A DNA stretch of 64,000 bases from VRUE01 sp963704545. GTDB lineage: Bacteria; Actinomycetota; Thermoleophilia; Solirubrobacterales; 70-9. Positions 18,525 through 26,822 of the stretch are shown here, piece by piece; the stretch's first letter is position 1; each line of letters opens with the position of its first letter. Under the pieces are notes generated by a model. It was not told the origin of the DNA. It made no database searches and saw only the letters and a program-made list of their open reading frames with translations. The DNA lies in assembly GCA_963704545.1 (NCBI GenBank), contig OY969915.1, positions 2,232,001 to 2,296,000 of the forward strand. Direction: 5' to 3'. Made by a program: the position numbers and the translations under genes.

Positions 18525-19312
18525 CGGATGCTCTGGAGTTCGGGGTTGGTGGCGAGCAGGATCGCGGTGAAGACGAAGTTGAAGAAGAAGACGGCAACCA
18601 GGGCGATCACGACCGCCTGGTTCACCGCCCGGCCGACGCCCTCCGCGCCGCCGGACGCGGTCATCCCCTTGAACGAGCAGACGACCGCGATGATCGCGCC
18701 GAACATCGTGCACATCAGGATCGAGCCCCAGATATCGGTGATCGAGGCATTGGCGAAGAGTGTCGCGAAGAAACCGCCCAGCGACTGCTTGTAGAGGAGC
18801 TCAGCGGCGATGCCGGCGGTGAGCCCGAAGACGATCGCGAAGATGTCGAGCAGCCCCGTGATGACCATCAGCGCCAGGAAGCGCGGCACGACCAGGTTCT
18901 TGACCGGGTCGACGCCGAGCACCTGCAGGGCATCGAGCTCCTCACGGATCTTGCGGGCGCCGAGGTCGGCGGTGATCGCAGTGCCGGCGACGCCGGCGAC
19001 GACCACGGCGGTCACCAGGGGACCGATCCAGCGGATCGCGGTCAGCACGAAGAAGCCGCCGAGCCGGTCGAGCGCACCGAACAGCGAGAGCACGCCTGCT
19101 GCCTGCAGGCCCGGAGCGCCGAGACAGAGCGCGAAGGTCGAGATCAGCAGCGGGAACCAGGAGAGCTTGAGCACGAAGAGGAACTGCCAGACCAGCTCCT
19201 CGCCGTAGGGATAGGGGGGCCGCACCGCTGAAACGATCGTCTTCGCGGTGAGGATCATCATCTCCCCCACCTGCTCGAAGGCCGACTTCGCGGGCAGCAG
19301 CGCTCGGCTCAC
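18521..19312 (-). CDS. MlaE/YrbE family ABC transporter permease (first of pair)
   Basis: About 263 residues from GTG 19312; longer readings add a low-complexity, Arg/Gly-rich stretch upstream that I do not believe. The signature GTAITADLGARKIREELDALQVLGVDP and the FKGMTASGGAEGVGRAVNQAVV block match MlaE permeases. It forms the heterodimer partner of the next gene. The pair sits in an unusual place, inside the translation/ATP-synthase gene neighbourhood. Confidence 0.9.
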   Translation of the reverse strand: MSRALLPAKSAFEQVGEMMILTAKTIVSAVRPPYPYGEELVWQFLFVLKLSWFPLLISTFALCLGAPGLQAAGVLSLFGALDRLGGFFVLTAIRWIGPLVTAVVVAGVAGTAITADLGARKIREELDALQVLGVDPVKNLVVPRFLALMVITGLLDIFAIVFGLTAGIAAELLYKQSLGGFFATLFANASITDIWGSILMCTMFGAIIAVVCSFKGMTASGGAEGVGRAVNQAVVIALVAVFFFNFVFTAILLATNPELQSIR

Positions 19313-19407
19313 GACCGCGACTCCCGTCGTCCATTCGCCCGTCCCGGAAGGCTCCCGCTCCCGCCGTTCATCAGGGCCAGCGTACTTTCCGCTGCACCGA
19401 CGGTCGG

Positions 19408-20049
19408 TTAACGCGGCGTTAGGCTCGCCAGGCGCGTGCGGAGCTCCGCCGGGCCCAGTCCACCGGCCCTGAGAACCCTCCACTCCCCGGCATCATCGAA
19501 ATCCGTCAGGTCAACCACGGTCGAGGGCAGGCCGGTGAGGGCGCCGCCGTCGAAGGCGAGATCGGCCTCGGCGCAGATCGCGAGAGGCACGTCCGCGAAG
19601 TCCGAGGGGGCCGGCTCGCCGCTTCGGTTCGCCGAGGTCTGGAAGAGCGGACACATCGCGCCGGACAGCGGGCCGCCGATCAGGCGCACTCCCAGGCGCT
19701 CGGGGTCCTCGCGACAGGCGAGCGGGTAGCGACGCTCCGGGTTGGCGACGACGAGGGTCGCGGGGCCGGGCAGCAGCGCCCCAACGGCCTCCCGGGTGCG
19801 CGGGCCGAGACCCTCGACCAGCTCGCGCATCGCCAGCGGCGAGAAGTAGAGGACCGCCGAGGGCTTGCCGTCGTCGCGCCCCTTGATCTCGTGGATGCGC
19901 GCGATCGCCTGTGGGTCGAGCGGGTCGCAGGCGAGCCCGTAGAGCCCGTCGGCCGGGAAGAGCGCCACGCCCCCAGCCGCGATGCAGCGCTCCAGCGCCG
20001 AGCGTGCCGCGTCTGCCCCCTCGCGCTCGATCGAGACGACCTCTGTCAC
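19408..20049 (-). CDS. L-threonylcarbamoyladenylate synthase (Sua5/YciO/YrdC family)
   Basis: 213 residues with the YrdC blocks VALFPADGLYGLACDP, IKGRDDGKP, LLPGPATLVV, CPLFQTSANRSG and PSTVVDLT. It makes threonylcarbamoyl-AMP for the t6A37 modification of ANN-reading tRNAs. The ATG at 20049 overlaps the prmC stop (20046), and this order after prmC is conserved in actinobacteria. There is no C-terminal Sua5 domain, so it is the short TsaC-like form. Confidence 0.93.
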   Translation of the reverse strand: MTEVVSIEREGADAARSALERCIAAGGVALFPADGLYGLACDPLDPQAIARIHEIKGRDDGKPSAVLYFSPLAMRELVEGLGPRTREAVGALLPGPATLVVANPERRYPLACREDPERLGVRLIGGPLSGAMCPLFQTSANRSGEPAPSDFADVPLAICAEADLAFDGGALTGLPSTVVDLTDFDDAGEWRVLRAGGLGPAELRTRLASLTPR

Positions 20050-20912
20050 GGCCGCCCCACCACCACCCGCTCGATCCCCGCCAGATCCGCACGCGTCTCG
20101 ACCGTGCCGACACCAGCCTCCCGCAGCATCTCCCCAACCGTCGCGGCCTGTCCCTCCCCCACCTCCAACGCAATCACCGACGCCAACGATGTCGCACTTT
20201 CCGCCGCATACCGGGAGGAACTGCGACCGCTATCTGACGTAAGGGCAGCCAGGGCAGGAATGGCGGCACGGATCGCGTCGAGGCCGTCGGGACCCGCCAG
20301 CAGGGCCTCGCGGGGCTCCCACTCGGTCACCTCCGGCTCGAGGCCGCCCCACTCGGCCTCGCTGACGTAGGGCAGGTTGGCGAGGACCAGGTCGAACTCG
20401 CCCGCGCCGGGCAGCGTCCCCTCGACCAGTTCGACCCGCTCTGACAGGCCGAGCCGCTCGGCATTGGCCCGGGCGACTTCGAGCGCCGCCGAGGAGGTAT
20501 CCGTGGCGACCACCTCGCAGTCCGGCAGCTCGCCGGCGATCGCCAGGGCGATCGCGCCCGACCCGGTGCCGACGTCGAGGACGCGGCGCGGCTGCAGCTC
20601 CAGCGCCAGCTCGACCAGCAACTCGGTCTCGGGCCGCGGGATCAGCACCCGCGGGTCGACCGCCAGCTCAATGTGCCGGAAGCCGCGGCGGCCGAGGATG
20701 TAGGCGACCGGCTCCCGCCGCAACCGGCGCCGCACCGTCTCGCCGAACCGCCGCGCGGCCGCGGGCGGAATCTCCTCGTCGGGGCTCGCGGCGAGGTGGG
20801 CACGATCCCACCCGGTCGCCTCGCAGAGCAGCAGTTCCGCATCGAGCCGCGGCTCGTCGATTCCGGCGGCGCGCAGAGCATCGACCGCCGCGCTCAGCGC
20901 TTCGCGCGTCAC
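20046..20912 (-). CDS. prmC: Peptide chain release factor N5-glutamine methyltransferase
   Basis: 288 residues. The N-terminal helical domain is followed by a SAM-binding fold with LDVGTGSGAIALAIA (112-126). The glutamine-methylation motif reads NLPY (179-182) instead of the usual NPPY. Residues about 225-247 (SDSGRSSSRYAAESATSLAS) form a Ser-rich insertion between AALT and IALEVGEGQA, where other PrmC proteins have only a few residues. It overlaps both prfA and the Sua5-type gene by ATGA junctions and would methylate the GGQ glutamine of release factors. Confidence 0.92.
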   Translation of the reverse strand: MTREALSAAVDALRAAGIDEPRLDAELLLCEATGWDRAHLAASPDEEIPPAAARRFGETVRRRLRREPVAYILGRRGFRHIELAVDPRVLIPRPETELLVELALELQPRRVLDVGTGSGAIALAIAGELPDCEVVATDTSSAALEVARANAERLGLSERVELVEGTLPGAGEFDLVLANLPYVSEAEWGGLEPEVTEWEPREALLAGPDGLDAIRAAIPALAALTSDSGRSSSRYAAESATSLASVIALEVGEGQAATVGEMLREAGVGTVETRADLAGIERVVVGRP

Positions 20913-21976
20913 CCGACGGTTGCGGTCTCGAGACGCTGGCGCTTCTCCTCGGCGGCCAGGGCCTCGGTGAACTCCGTCAACGCCCCACCGAGGACGCCGT
21001 CGAGATTGTGCGAGGTGTGCTTGATCCGGTGGTCGGTCACCCGACCCTGGGGGAAGTTGTAGGTGCGCACCTTCTCGGAGCGCTCGCCGCTGCCCACCTG
21101 GGCCTTGCGCTCGGAGGCGATCTTCGCCTGCTGTTCGGCCAGCTCGCGCTCGTAGAGCCGTGCCCGCAGCACCCGCATCGCCCGCTCCTTGTTCTGAAGC
21201 TGGGACTTCTCGTCCTGCATCGAGACGACGATGCCGCTCGGCTTGTGCGTGATCCGCACCGCCGAGTCGGTCGTGTTGACCGACTGCCCACCCGGCCCCG
21301 AGGACCGGTAGACGTCGATCTGGAGATCGTTCTGGTCGACCTCGACCTCGACCTCCTCGGCCTCGGGCAGTACCGCCACGGTCGCGGTCGAGGTGTGGAT
21401 TCGCCCCTGCGACTCGGTCTCGGGCACCCGCTGGACCCGGTGCGTGCCGCCCTCGTACTTGAAGATCGAGTAGGCGCCCTCGCCCTTGATCGCGAAGGTC
21501 ACCTCCTTGAAGCCGCCGACCTCGGCGCTCGACTGCGAGAGCATCTCGGTGGCGAAGCCGCGCTCCTCCGCGTAGCGAGTCAGCATCTTGTAGAGGTCGC
21601 CGGCGAAGAGCGCCGCCTCATCCCCACCCGTGCCGGCGCGGATCTCGACCAGGACGTTCTTGCCGTCGTTGGGGTCGCGCTCCACCATCGCCAGCCGGAT
21701 CTCCTCTTCGAGCTGCTCGATCCGCCCCGGCGCCTCATCGACCAGCGCCCGCAGTTCCGGGTCCTCCCCGTCCTCCTCGAGCAGCTCCCGCGCCCCCTCG
21801 AGATCGTCCTTGAGCGTCCGGTACTCAGCCACCAGCTCATGGGCAGGCTGAAGCTCTCGATACTCACGCCCAACCTCGGCATACCGTTCGCGATCGCCAA
21901 TGACGGCCGGGTCAGACATCTGCTGCTCCAACTCAGCGAACCGCGCCTCGATCTGCTCTGCAAGTTGCTCGATCAC
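20909..21976 (-). CDS. prfA: Peptide chain release factor 1
   Basis: 355 residues. The GGQ motif is at 229-231 (SSGPGGQSVN). The anticodon-like PxT tripeptide reads PET near 185-187, within RVPETESQGRIHTST. It reads UAG and UAA and triggers peptide release. It is immediately upstream of prmC, its modifying enzyme, and downstream of a palindromic element and DUF1385. Confidence 0.97.
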   Translation of the reverse strand: MIEQLAEQIEARFAELEQQMSDPAVIGDRERYAEVGREYRELQPAHELVAEYRTLKDDLEGARELLEEDGEDPELRALVDEAPGRIEQLEEEIRLAMVERDPNDGKNVLVEIRAGTGGDEAALFAGDLYKMLTRYAEERGFATEMLSQSSAEVGGFKEVTFAIKGEGAYSIFKYEGGTHRVQRVPETESQGRIHTSTATVAVLPEAEEVEVEVDQNDLQIDVYRSSGPGGQSVNTTDSAVRITHKPSGIVVSMQDEKSQLQNKERAMRVLRARLYERELAEQQAKIASERKAQVGSGERSEKVRTYNFPQGRVTDHRIKHTSHNLDGVLGGALTEFTEALAAEEKRQRLETATVG

Positions 21977-22011
21977 GGCTTCACAACATAGAGCTAATCG
22001 GCACCGCCTCT

Positions 22012-22103
22012 CGCGCGGGTGGCGCCGTAGGGGGGACCGCCCCCGAGGACGCTTTAGCGACCGCAGGGGGCGGTGGGTCCCCTACGGCGACAGGACCCGC
22101 GCG
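22012..22103. repeat. Palindromic element, copy A (intergenic)
   Basis: A 92-nt element between the DUF1385 stop and the prfA start. Outer arms CGCGCGGGT/ACCCGCGCG pair perfectly, followed by an 11-bp stem CGCCGTAGGGG/CCCCTACGGCG, a 9-bp stem ACCGCCCCC/GGGGGCGGT and an inner CGCT-TT-AGCG. The same architecture recurs at 43378, 50607, 56359 and 57479 with compensatory differences. Confidence 0.92.
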
Positions 22104-22112
22104 CCACGACGC

Positions 22113-23126
22113 TCAGGCGACGATCTCAATCTGCTGCTCTGAAGCGGCGGCCTCAGGCGACTCCTCGGAGAGCACCTTCTCCAGCGCCGCGATCGCCACC
22201 GCCAGCTGCTCTTCGTCGGGCTCCCGCGTGGTCAGGTTCTGCAGCATCAGCCCAGGCCACATCACCACCCTCACCCAGCGTTTGCGCCGGTTTTTGCCCG
22301 CCCACTTGATCACCTCGTAGGAGAGCCCGGCGATCAGGGGAATGCCGAGGATGCGCGATGCCAGCAGCCAGTACCAGGCGGGCAGGCCGAGGGGCGCGAA
22401 GACGAAGATCGCCAGGACCATCACGATCAGCAGGAAGCTGGTTCCGCAGCGCGGGTGCAGGCGCGAGTAGAGCTTGGCGCGCTCGGGGACGAGCTCGTCT
22501 TCGGCCTCGTAGCAGGAGATCGTCTTGTGCTCGGCGCCGTGGTACTCGAAGACGCGGCGCAGGTCGGGCAGGCGGCTGATGACGACGATGTAGCCGATGA
22601 AGATCGCCGTGCGGAGCACCCCCTCGACCAGCCAGAAGAGGAAGGCCGAGCCGAGCTGGTCCTTGATCAGGCTGGTGAGGCCGACGGGCACGACGAAGAA
22701 GAGCCCAACCGCGAGGACCATCGAGAGGGCGATCGTCAGACCCCAGATCCAGCCCCCTATTTCTTCCTTCTCCCCGTTCTCGTCCTCCTCCAGCTGGGCG
22801 TTTGCCGAGATGCCCAGCGCCCGGAAGCCGATCTTCAGCGACTCGCCCAGCGCGACGACGCCGCGCAGGACGGGGAGCCGCCAGAGCCGGTGCCGCTGCG
22901 CCCAGGGCTTGATCGGTTCGGACTCGATCTCGACCTCGCCCTCGGGATTGCGCACGGCGACGGCCCAAACCGAGATGCCGCGCATCATCACGCCCTCCAG
23001 CACGGCCTGGCCGCCGACGGGTGCGTCGCGCTTGGCGACCAGGGCGCCGTCGGGCATGCGCAGCGGGTCCGCACCGTTGCCGGACGGCGGCACCTCAGCC
23101 CTGGGGGAGCCCAGCTCTGGGCTCAC
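22113..23126 (-). CDS. DUF1385 family membrane protein
   Basis: 337 residues. The family blocks PVGGQAVLEGVMMRGISVWAVAVRNPEGE, YHGAEHKTISCYE and HPRCGTSFLLIVM are present, with about five membrane segments in the middle. Function is unknown; family members are usually found next to rpmE and prfA, as here. The stop lies 9 bp from palindromic element copy A. Confidence 0.9.
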   Translation of the reverse strand: MSPELGSPRAEVPPSGNGADPLRMPDGALVAKRDAPVGGQAVLEGVMMRGISVWAVAVRNPEGEVEIESEPIKPWAQRHRLWRLPVLRGVVALGESLKIGFRALGISANAQLEEDENGEKEEIGGWIWGLTIALSMVLAVGLFFVVPVGLTSLIKDQLGSAFLFWLVEGVLRTAIFIGYIVVISRLPDLRRVFEYHGAEHKTISCYEAEDELVPERAKLYSRLHPRCGTSFLLIVMVLAIFVFAPLGLPAWYWLLASRILGIPLIAGLSYEVIKWAGKNRRKRWVRVVMWPGLMLQNLTTREPDEEQLAVAIAALEKVLSEESPEAAASEQQIEIVA

Positions 23127-23129
23127 GGG

Positions 23130-23345
23130 CTACTTCCCGGCCTTGGCGTGCTTCGCGGCGCGGCGCTGGAAGCGCTCGACCCGGCCACCGGTGTCGACCA
23201 GCTTCTGCTTGCCGGTGTAGAACGGGTGGCACTCCGAGCAGAGCTCGACGTGGAGGTCCGCCTGCGTCGAGCGGGTGTAGAACTGGTTCCCGCAGGAGCA
23301 ATGCACGTTGGCGAGGGTGTACTCGGGGTGGATTCCGGCTTTCAT
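23130..23345 (-). CDS. rpmE: 50S ribosomal protein L31 (zinc-binding form)
   Basis: 71 residues. The four cysteines of the zinc-binding form are present (CSCG at 16-19 and CSEC near 36-39), followed by HPFYTGKQKLVDT. The Cys-containing form is typical when zinc is sufficient. The gene starts the run rpmE - DUF1385 - prfA - prmC. Confidence 0.96.
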   Translation of the reverse strand: MKAGIHPEYTLANVHCSCGNQFYTRSTQADLHVELCSECHPFYTGKQKLVDTGGRVERFQRRAAKHAKAGK

Positions 23346-23424
23346 CCGACAGCAGTTTAGATGACGCGCGCATTTGGCCCTTTCAGGGGTTGGGGATTCC
23401 CGTCACGCTGCCGATAGTCGGTAG

Positions 23425-24939
23425 GTGGAGACCCATGAGCCGAACACGACCTCTTCGCCCCTGTCGCGGGCCCTGCGACTCGCCCTCGCGGCGATCCTCC
23501 TCGGCGGCACCGCGCTGGTCATCCTGCACAACTGGCTCGGCGTCGGCGGCCACGACTTCGACGACCTCGCGGGGGGAGAGCTCTACGACGCGGTGGTGCT
23601 CGCGGCGGGCATCGCCTGCCTGCTCAGGTCGCGGTCCGTCGAGTCCGAGCGCTGGGCCTGGCTGCTGATCGGCGCCGCCATGCTCGTCTGGGCCGCCGGC
23701 GAGATCTACTGGACCGCCTACATCCTCGACGACCCCGAAGCCCCCTATCCCTCTCCCGCCGACGCGGGCTACCTGGCCTTCTACCCGCTCGCCTATGCCG
23801 GCCTCGTGATGCTCGTCCGGGCCCGGGTGCATGAGATCGACTGGCGGCTGTGGACCGACGGCGCGATCGCCGCGCTCGGGACCGCCGCGCTCGGCGCCGC
23901 CTTCGTCTTCGACTTCGTCGCCGACCGGACCACGGGAACCACGCCGGAAGTGGTTACCTCGCTCGCCTATCCACTCGGCGACATCGGGATGCTGGCAATG
24001 ATCGTCGGGGTGATCGCGCTCACCGGCTGGCGCCCAGGGCGAACCTGGTCGTTGCTGCTGGCCGGGCTCGCGGCGCTCGTCGTCGCCGACATCGCCTACA
24101 CGGTGCAGGCCAGTGGCGGGTTCGTGCCGCCCGGCAACTGGATAGACCCGATCTACCTGATCTCGGCGACGTGCATCGGCGCGATCCTCTGGCAGCCGAG
24201 CGCCGCCGTAATCGAGCCGGACCGCCTCGGCAACCGGCGCGAGCTGATGGTCCCGGCCATCTTCGCCACGGTGATGATCGGCCTCTTCGGGATGCAGCAC
24301 ATGAGCGCCACCAGCAGCCTCACGACGATGCTCTGGGCGGCGACGATGCTTGCCGTGATCGTCCGGCTTGCGATGAGCGTCCGCGAGAACAGGGCGCTGC
24401 TGGAGCAGGTCCGGACGGATTCGCTGACGCGCATCGGCAACCGGGGCGCGATGCAGGTCGATTTCGAGAGCGCCTGCGAGCGCGCCGCCGGGGGGCATCG
24501 GGTGACGCTGATCCTCTTCGACCTCAACGGCTTCAAGCGCTACAACGACAGCTTCGGCCATCCTGCCGGGGACGAGTTGCTGGAGCGCATGGGCCAGGGG
24601 CTGAAGGCAGCCGTCGGCGATGCCGGGGCCGCGTACCGGATCGGCGGCGACGAGTTCTGCGCGGTGGTGAACGGCTCCGCGGAGGTCGTCGACGCGGTGA
24701 CGAGGCGCGCGGCGGAAGGCCTCACCGCGAGCAACCACGGGGTCGAGGTGAGCGCTTCCTGGGGAGCCGCCACGGTCCCGGACGAGGCATCCAACCCCTC
24801 CGAGGCCATGCAGCTCGCAGACCTGCGCATGTACGCGCAGAAGGAGTCACGCCGGGTCTCCCTCCCCCGCGAGGAAATCGAGTCGCCGGCCCTGGATCCG
24901 GCACCGACCGTGGTCAGGGAGAGTCGCCCGATCTCCTGA
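23425..24939 (+). CDS. Membrane-bound GGDEF protein (diguanylate cyclase)
   Basis: 504 residues from a GTG start. The first ~300 residues form eight or more hydrophobic segments, a membrane sensor I cannot name. The C-terminal GGDEF domain (about 330-480) has SLTRIGNRGAM, LILFDLNGFKRYND and YRIGGDEFCAVV, so the active site is intact. The RxxD inhibitory site five residues before GGDEF is absent. It would make cyclic di-GMP. Its last 26 bp overlap the convergent TetR gene. Confidence 0.88.
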   Translation: METHEPNTTSSPLSRALRLALAAILLGGTALVILHNWLGVGGHDFDDLAGGELYDAVVLAAGIACLLRSRSVESERWAWLLIGAAMLVWAAGEIYWTAYILDDPEAPYPSPADAGYLAFYPLAYAGLVMLVRARVHEIDWRLWTDGAIAALGTAALGAAFVFDFVADRTTGTTPEVVTSLAYPLGDIGMLAMIVGVIALTGWRPGRTWSLLLAGLAALVVADIAYTVQASGGFVPPGNWIDPIYLISATCIGAILWQPSAAVIEPDRLGNRRELMVPAIFATVMIGLFGMQHMSATSSLTTMLWAATMLAVIVRLAMSVRENRALLEQVRTDSLTRIGNRGAMQVDFESACERAAGGHRVTLILFDLNGFKRYNDSFGHPAGDELLERMGQGLKAAVGDAGAAYRIGGDEFCAVVNGSAEVVDAVTRRAAEGLTASNHGVEVSASWGAATVPDEASNPSEAMQLADLRMYAQKESRRVSLPREEIESPALDPAPTVVRESRPIS

Positions 24940-25528
24940 GCCCGTTGAGCAGTAGCTCGAGGGTGCCGCCGACCTCCGCCCGCGCCTGCTCGGGGTCCTC
25001 CGCTCGGGCAACCAGCATCGCCGCCTCATCCATGGCTCCCATCAGGACGTGAGCAAGCGGTCGCACGGGCTGGGCAACGATCGCGCCGGCCTCGATCGCC
25101 GCCTGCAGGCTCGCTTCGATCAAGCCCAGGCCGTGCTCGGCGGCGATTGCCCGCCAGCGGTCCCAGCCAAGCACCGCGGGCCCGTCGAGCAGGGCGATCT
25201 GCTGCACGGCCGGCTCGGTACAGGCGGCGAGGAACATCTCCGCCCCAGCCCGCATCGCCTCGAGCGGCGATGCGGCGTTGGCGGCAAGAGCCCCCGCCGC
25301 GATCCGCTCGGCCAGTTCGGCCTCTATCCGCTCGTAGACCGCCGCGAAGAGCTCGCGCTTGTCGTCGAAATGGTGGTAGAGCGCTCCCCTGGTCACTCCC
25401 GCGGCTCGGACGATCTCCTCCGTGCCAACTCCGGCATAGCCGTGCTCGGCGAAGAGGATCCGGGCCGCCGCGACCAGCGCCTCGCGAGTCGCCTCCGAGC
25501 GCTCCGTCTGTGTGCGTTTGACATTCAT
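24914..25528 (-). CDS. TetR family transcriptional regulator
   Basis: 204 residues from the ATG at 25528. The N-terminal HTH (LVAAARILFAEHGYAGVG, then EIVRAAGVTRGALYHHFDDKRELF) is canonical. The C-terminal ligand domain is unassigned. It is divergent from an alpha/beta hydrolase gene. A CATAC-N5-GTATG palindrome covers its own start codon, which suggests self-repression and control of the hydrolase. Confidence 0.92.
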   Translation of the reverse strand: MNVKRTQTERSEATREALVAAARILFAEHGYAGVGTEEIVRAAGVTRGALYHHFDDKRELFAAVYERIEAELAERIAAGALAANAASPLEAMRAGAEMFLAACTEPAVQQIALLDGPAVLGWDRWRAIAAEHGLGLIEASLQAAIEAGAIVAQPVRPLAHVLMGAMDEAAMLVARAEDPEQARAEVGGTLELLLNGLRRSGDSP

Positions 25529-25540
25529 ACTGTCTGTATG
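25526..25540. promoter_or_regulatory. Operator-like palindrome over the tetR start codon
   Basis: CATAC-TGTCT-GTATG is a perfect 5-bp inverted repeat with a 5-nt spacer located in the 61-bp divergent gap between the TetR gene (start 25528) and the hydrolase gene (start 25590). The position over the ATG fits autorepression. Confidence 0.55.
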
Positions 25541-25589
25541 TAACTTACCGCCCGCGTCGGCCGGAAACAAACTGCAAAGGAGACCCGCA

Positions 25590-26432
25590 ATGAGCCCCCC
25601 AGACCAGCGCCACGAAGTCGAGCTTCCCGCCGGACGCATTCGCTACCGCGAGGCCGGCGAGGGCAAGCCGGTCGTCTTCGTCCACGGCTTCCTCGTCGAC
25701 GGACGCCTCTGGGACGGGGTGGTCGACCGGCTCTCGGACCGCTGCCGCTGCATCGCGCCGGACTGGCCGATCGGTGCCCAGCAGATCGCGATGAACCCCG
25801 ACGCCGACCTGACTCCCTATGGCATCGCCGCGATCATCGACAGCTTCCTCGAGGCGCTCGGCCTCGAGGACGTGACGATCGTCGGCAACGACTCGGGTGG
25901 CGCGATGTCCCAGGTGCTCGCGACCAGGCACCCGCAGCGCATCGGGCGCCTGGTGCTGACCAACTGCGACACCCACGAGAACTTCCCGCCGGGGATCTTC
26001 AAGACGATGCCGCCGGTCGCCAAGCTTCCGGGCGGAATGGCGCTGATCGCCGCCCCGTTCCGCATCCCTGCCCTGGCCCGTGCCGCCTTCAGGCCCTTCG
26101 CCCGCACCAAGATCCCCGACGAGCTGGTCGCCTCGTGGATGGAGCCGGGGCTGCACGACCCCGACGTCAAGCGCGACGCCAAGAAGGTCACAGTCGGGAT
26201 GAACAAGCGCTACACGCTCGAGGCGGCGGAGAAGCTCAGCACCTCCGGGCTGCCGGTGCTGCTCACCTGGGCACCGGGCGACAAGCTCTTCCCGATCTCC
26301 TACGCGGAACGGCTCGCCCGCGAGATGCCTAACGCGAGACTGGTCGAGATCCCAGACGCGGGCACCTTCGTGCCGCTCGACCAGCCCCAGCTCCTGGCCG
26401 ACGAGATCGCCGAATTCGTGAGCGCCACCTAG
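25590..26432 (+). CDS. Alpha/beta hydrolase with altered catalytic residues
   Basis: 280 residues with an AAAGGAG site before the ATG at 25590. The fold is clear: VVFVHGFLVDGRLWDGVVDRL (oxyanion loop), VGNDSGGAMSQVLA at the nucleophile elbow and LLTWAPGDKLFPI at the acid. The nucleophile position appears to be Asp (GNDSGG), as in haloalkane dehalogenases or epoxide hydrolases, and the usual C-terminal His is replaced (DAGTFVPLDQP, Thr where GHF is expected). Related proteins with this TFVP pattern exist in actinobacteria, but the activity is unclear. Control by the adjacent TetR protein is likely. Confidence 0.88.
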   Translation: MSPPDQRHEVELPAGRIRYREAGEGKPVVFVHGFLVDGRLWDGVVDRLSDRCRCIAPDWPIGAQQIAMNPDADLTPYGIAAIIDSFLEALGLEDVTIVGNDSGGAMSQVLATRHPQRIGRLVLTNCDTHENFPPGIFKTMPPVAKLPGGMALIAAPFRIPALARAAFRPFARTKIPDELVASWMEPGLHDPDVKRDAKKVTVGMNKRYTLEAAEKLSTSGLPVLLTWAPGDKLFPISYAERLAREMPNARLVEIPDAGTFVPLDQPQLLADEIAEFVSAT

Positions 26433-26433
26433 G

Positions 26434-26502
26434 GCCACCGGGGGGCACCCTCCTCAGGCCGCTTCGCGGGAGTTCCTGAGGAGGGTGCCCCCCGGTGGCC
26501 CT
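26434..26502. repeat. Long perfect hairpin directly after the hydrolase stop
   Basis: A 27-bp perfect inverted repeat: the left arm begins GGGCCACCGGGGGGCACCC and runs to CTCAGG, and the right arm mirrors it ending GGTGGCCC. The 15-nt centre holds CCGCTTCGCGG. It begins within a few bases of the hydrolase stop. A GGGTGCCCC core is shared with the hairpin at 17288. Confidence 0.8.
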
Positions 26503-26822
26503 TCCGTTTCGTGACACGAAAAACGGCGCAAAATCGGCGTTTTCCGCTCCGTGCTTATTTTTCGTCTGACGGAGGAGAGAAGATTCCGCAACGCCCCCTA
26601 CAGGACGGAGACCCATGTCCAAGGAAATCTTCGACCAGGAACGTCCCAGGAGCACGATGGCAAGGCGCCTCGACGAGGCGTTCGCAGGCTGCGAGCAGTG
26701 GACCCTCGCACCGCCCTCCCAGCGGCGCAGCGCGACCATCCTCAGCCCACAACTCTCGAGCTCCCCGAGGATGAGCGGCAGTGCCGCCGCGCGCACCCAG
26801 GAGCCGCGCGCGCTGTAGCGGC
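26503..26822. other. Low-GC gap with a doubtful small gene
   Basis: The first ~80 bp are AT-richer than the surroundings and contain overlapping small inverted repeats around CGTGACACGAAAAACG. The rest may encode the 67-residue frame listed separately. No recognisable gene or RNA was found. Confidence 0.5.
26615..26818 (+). CDS. Possible small protein, unknown
   Basis: A 67-codon frame with a purine-rich GGACGGAGA site 5 nt before its ATG. The product begins MSKEIFDQERPRSTMARRLD and is charged at the N-terminus and Ser/Arg/Ala-rich later, with no hydrophobic core. I do not recognise it. It ends 4 bp before the convergent beta-propeller gene. It may be spurious. Confidence 0.3.
   Translation: MSKEIFDQERPRSTMARRLDEAFAGCEQWTLAPPSQRRSATILSPQLSSSPRMSGSAAARTQEPRAL

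Noticed and set aside
26615..26818. Confident call of the 67-residue protein
   Set aside because: A fair ribosome site but no protein-like pattern; kept as a low-confidence feature only.
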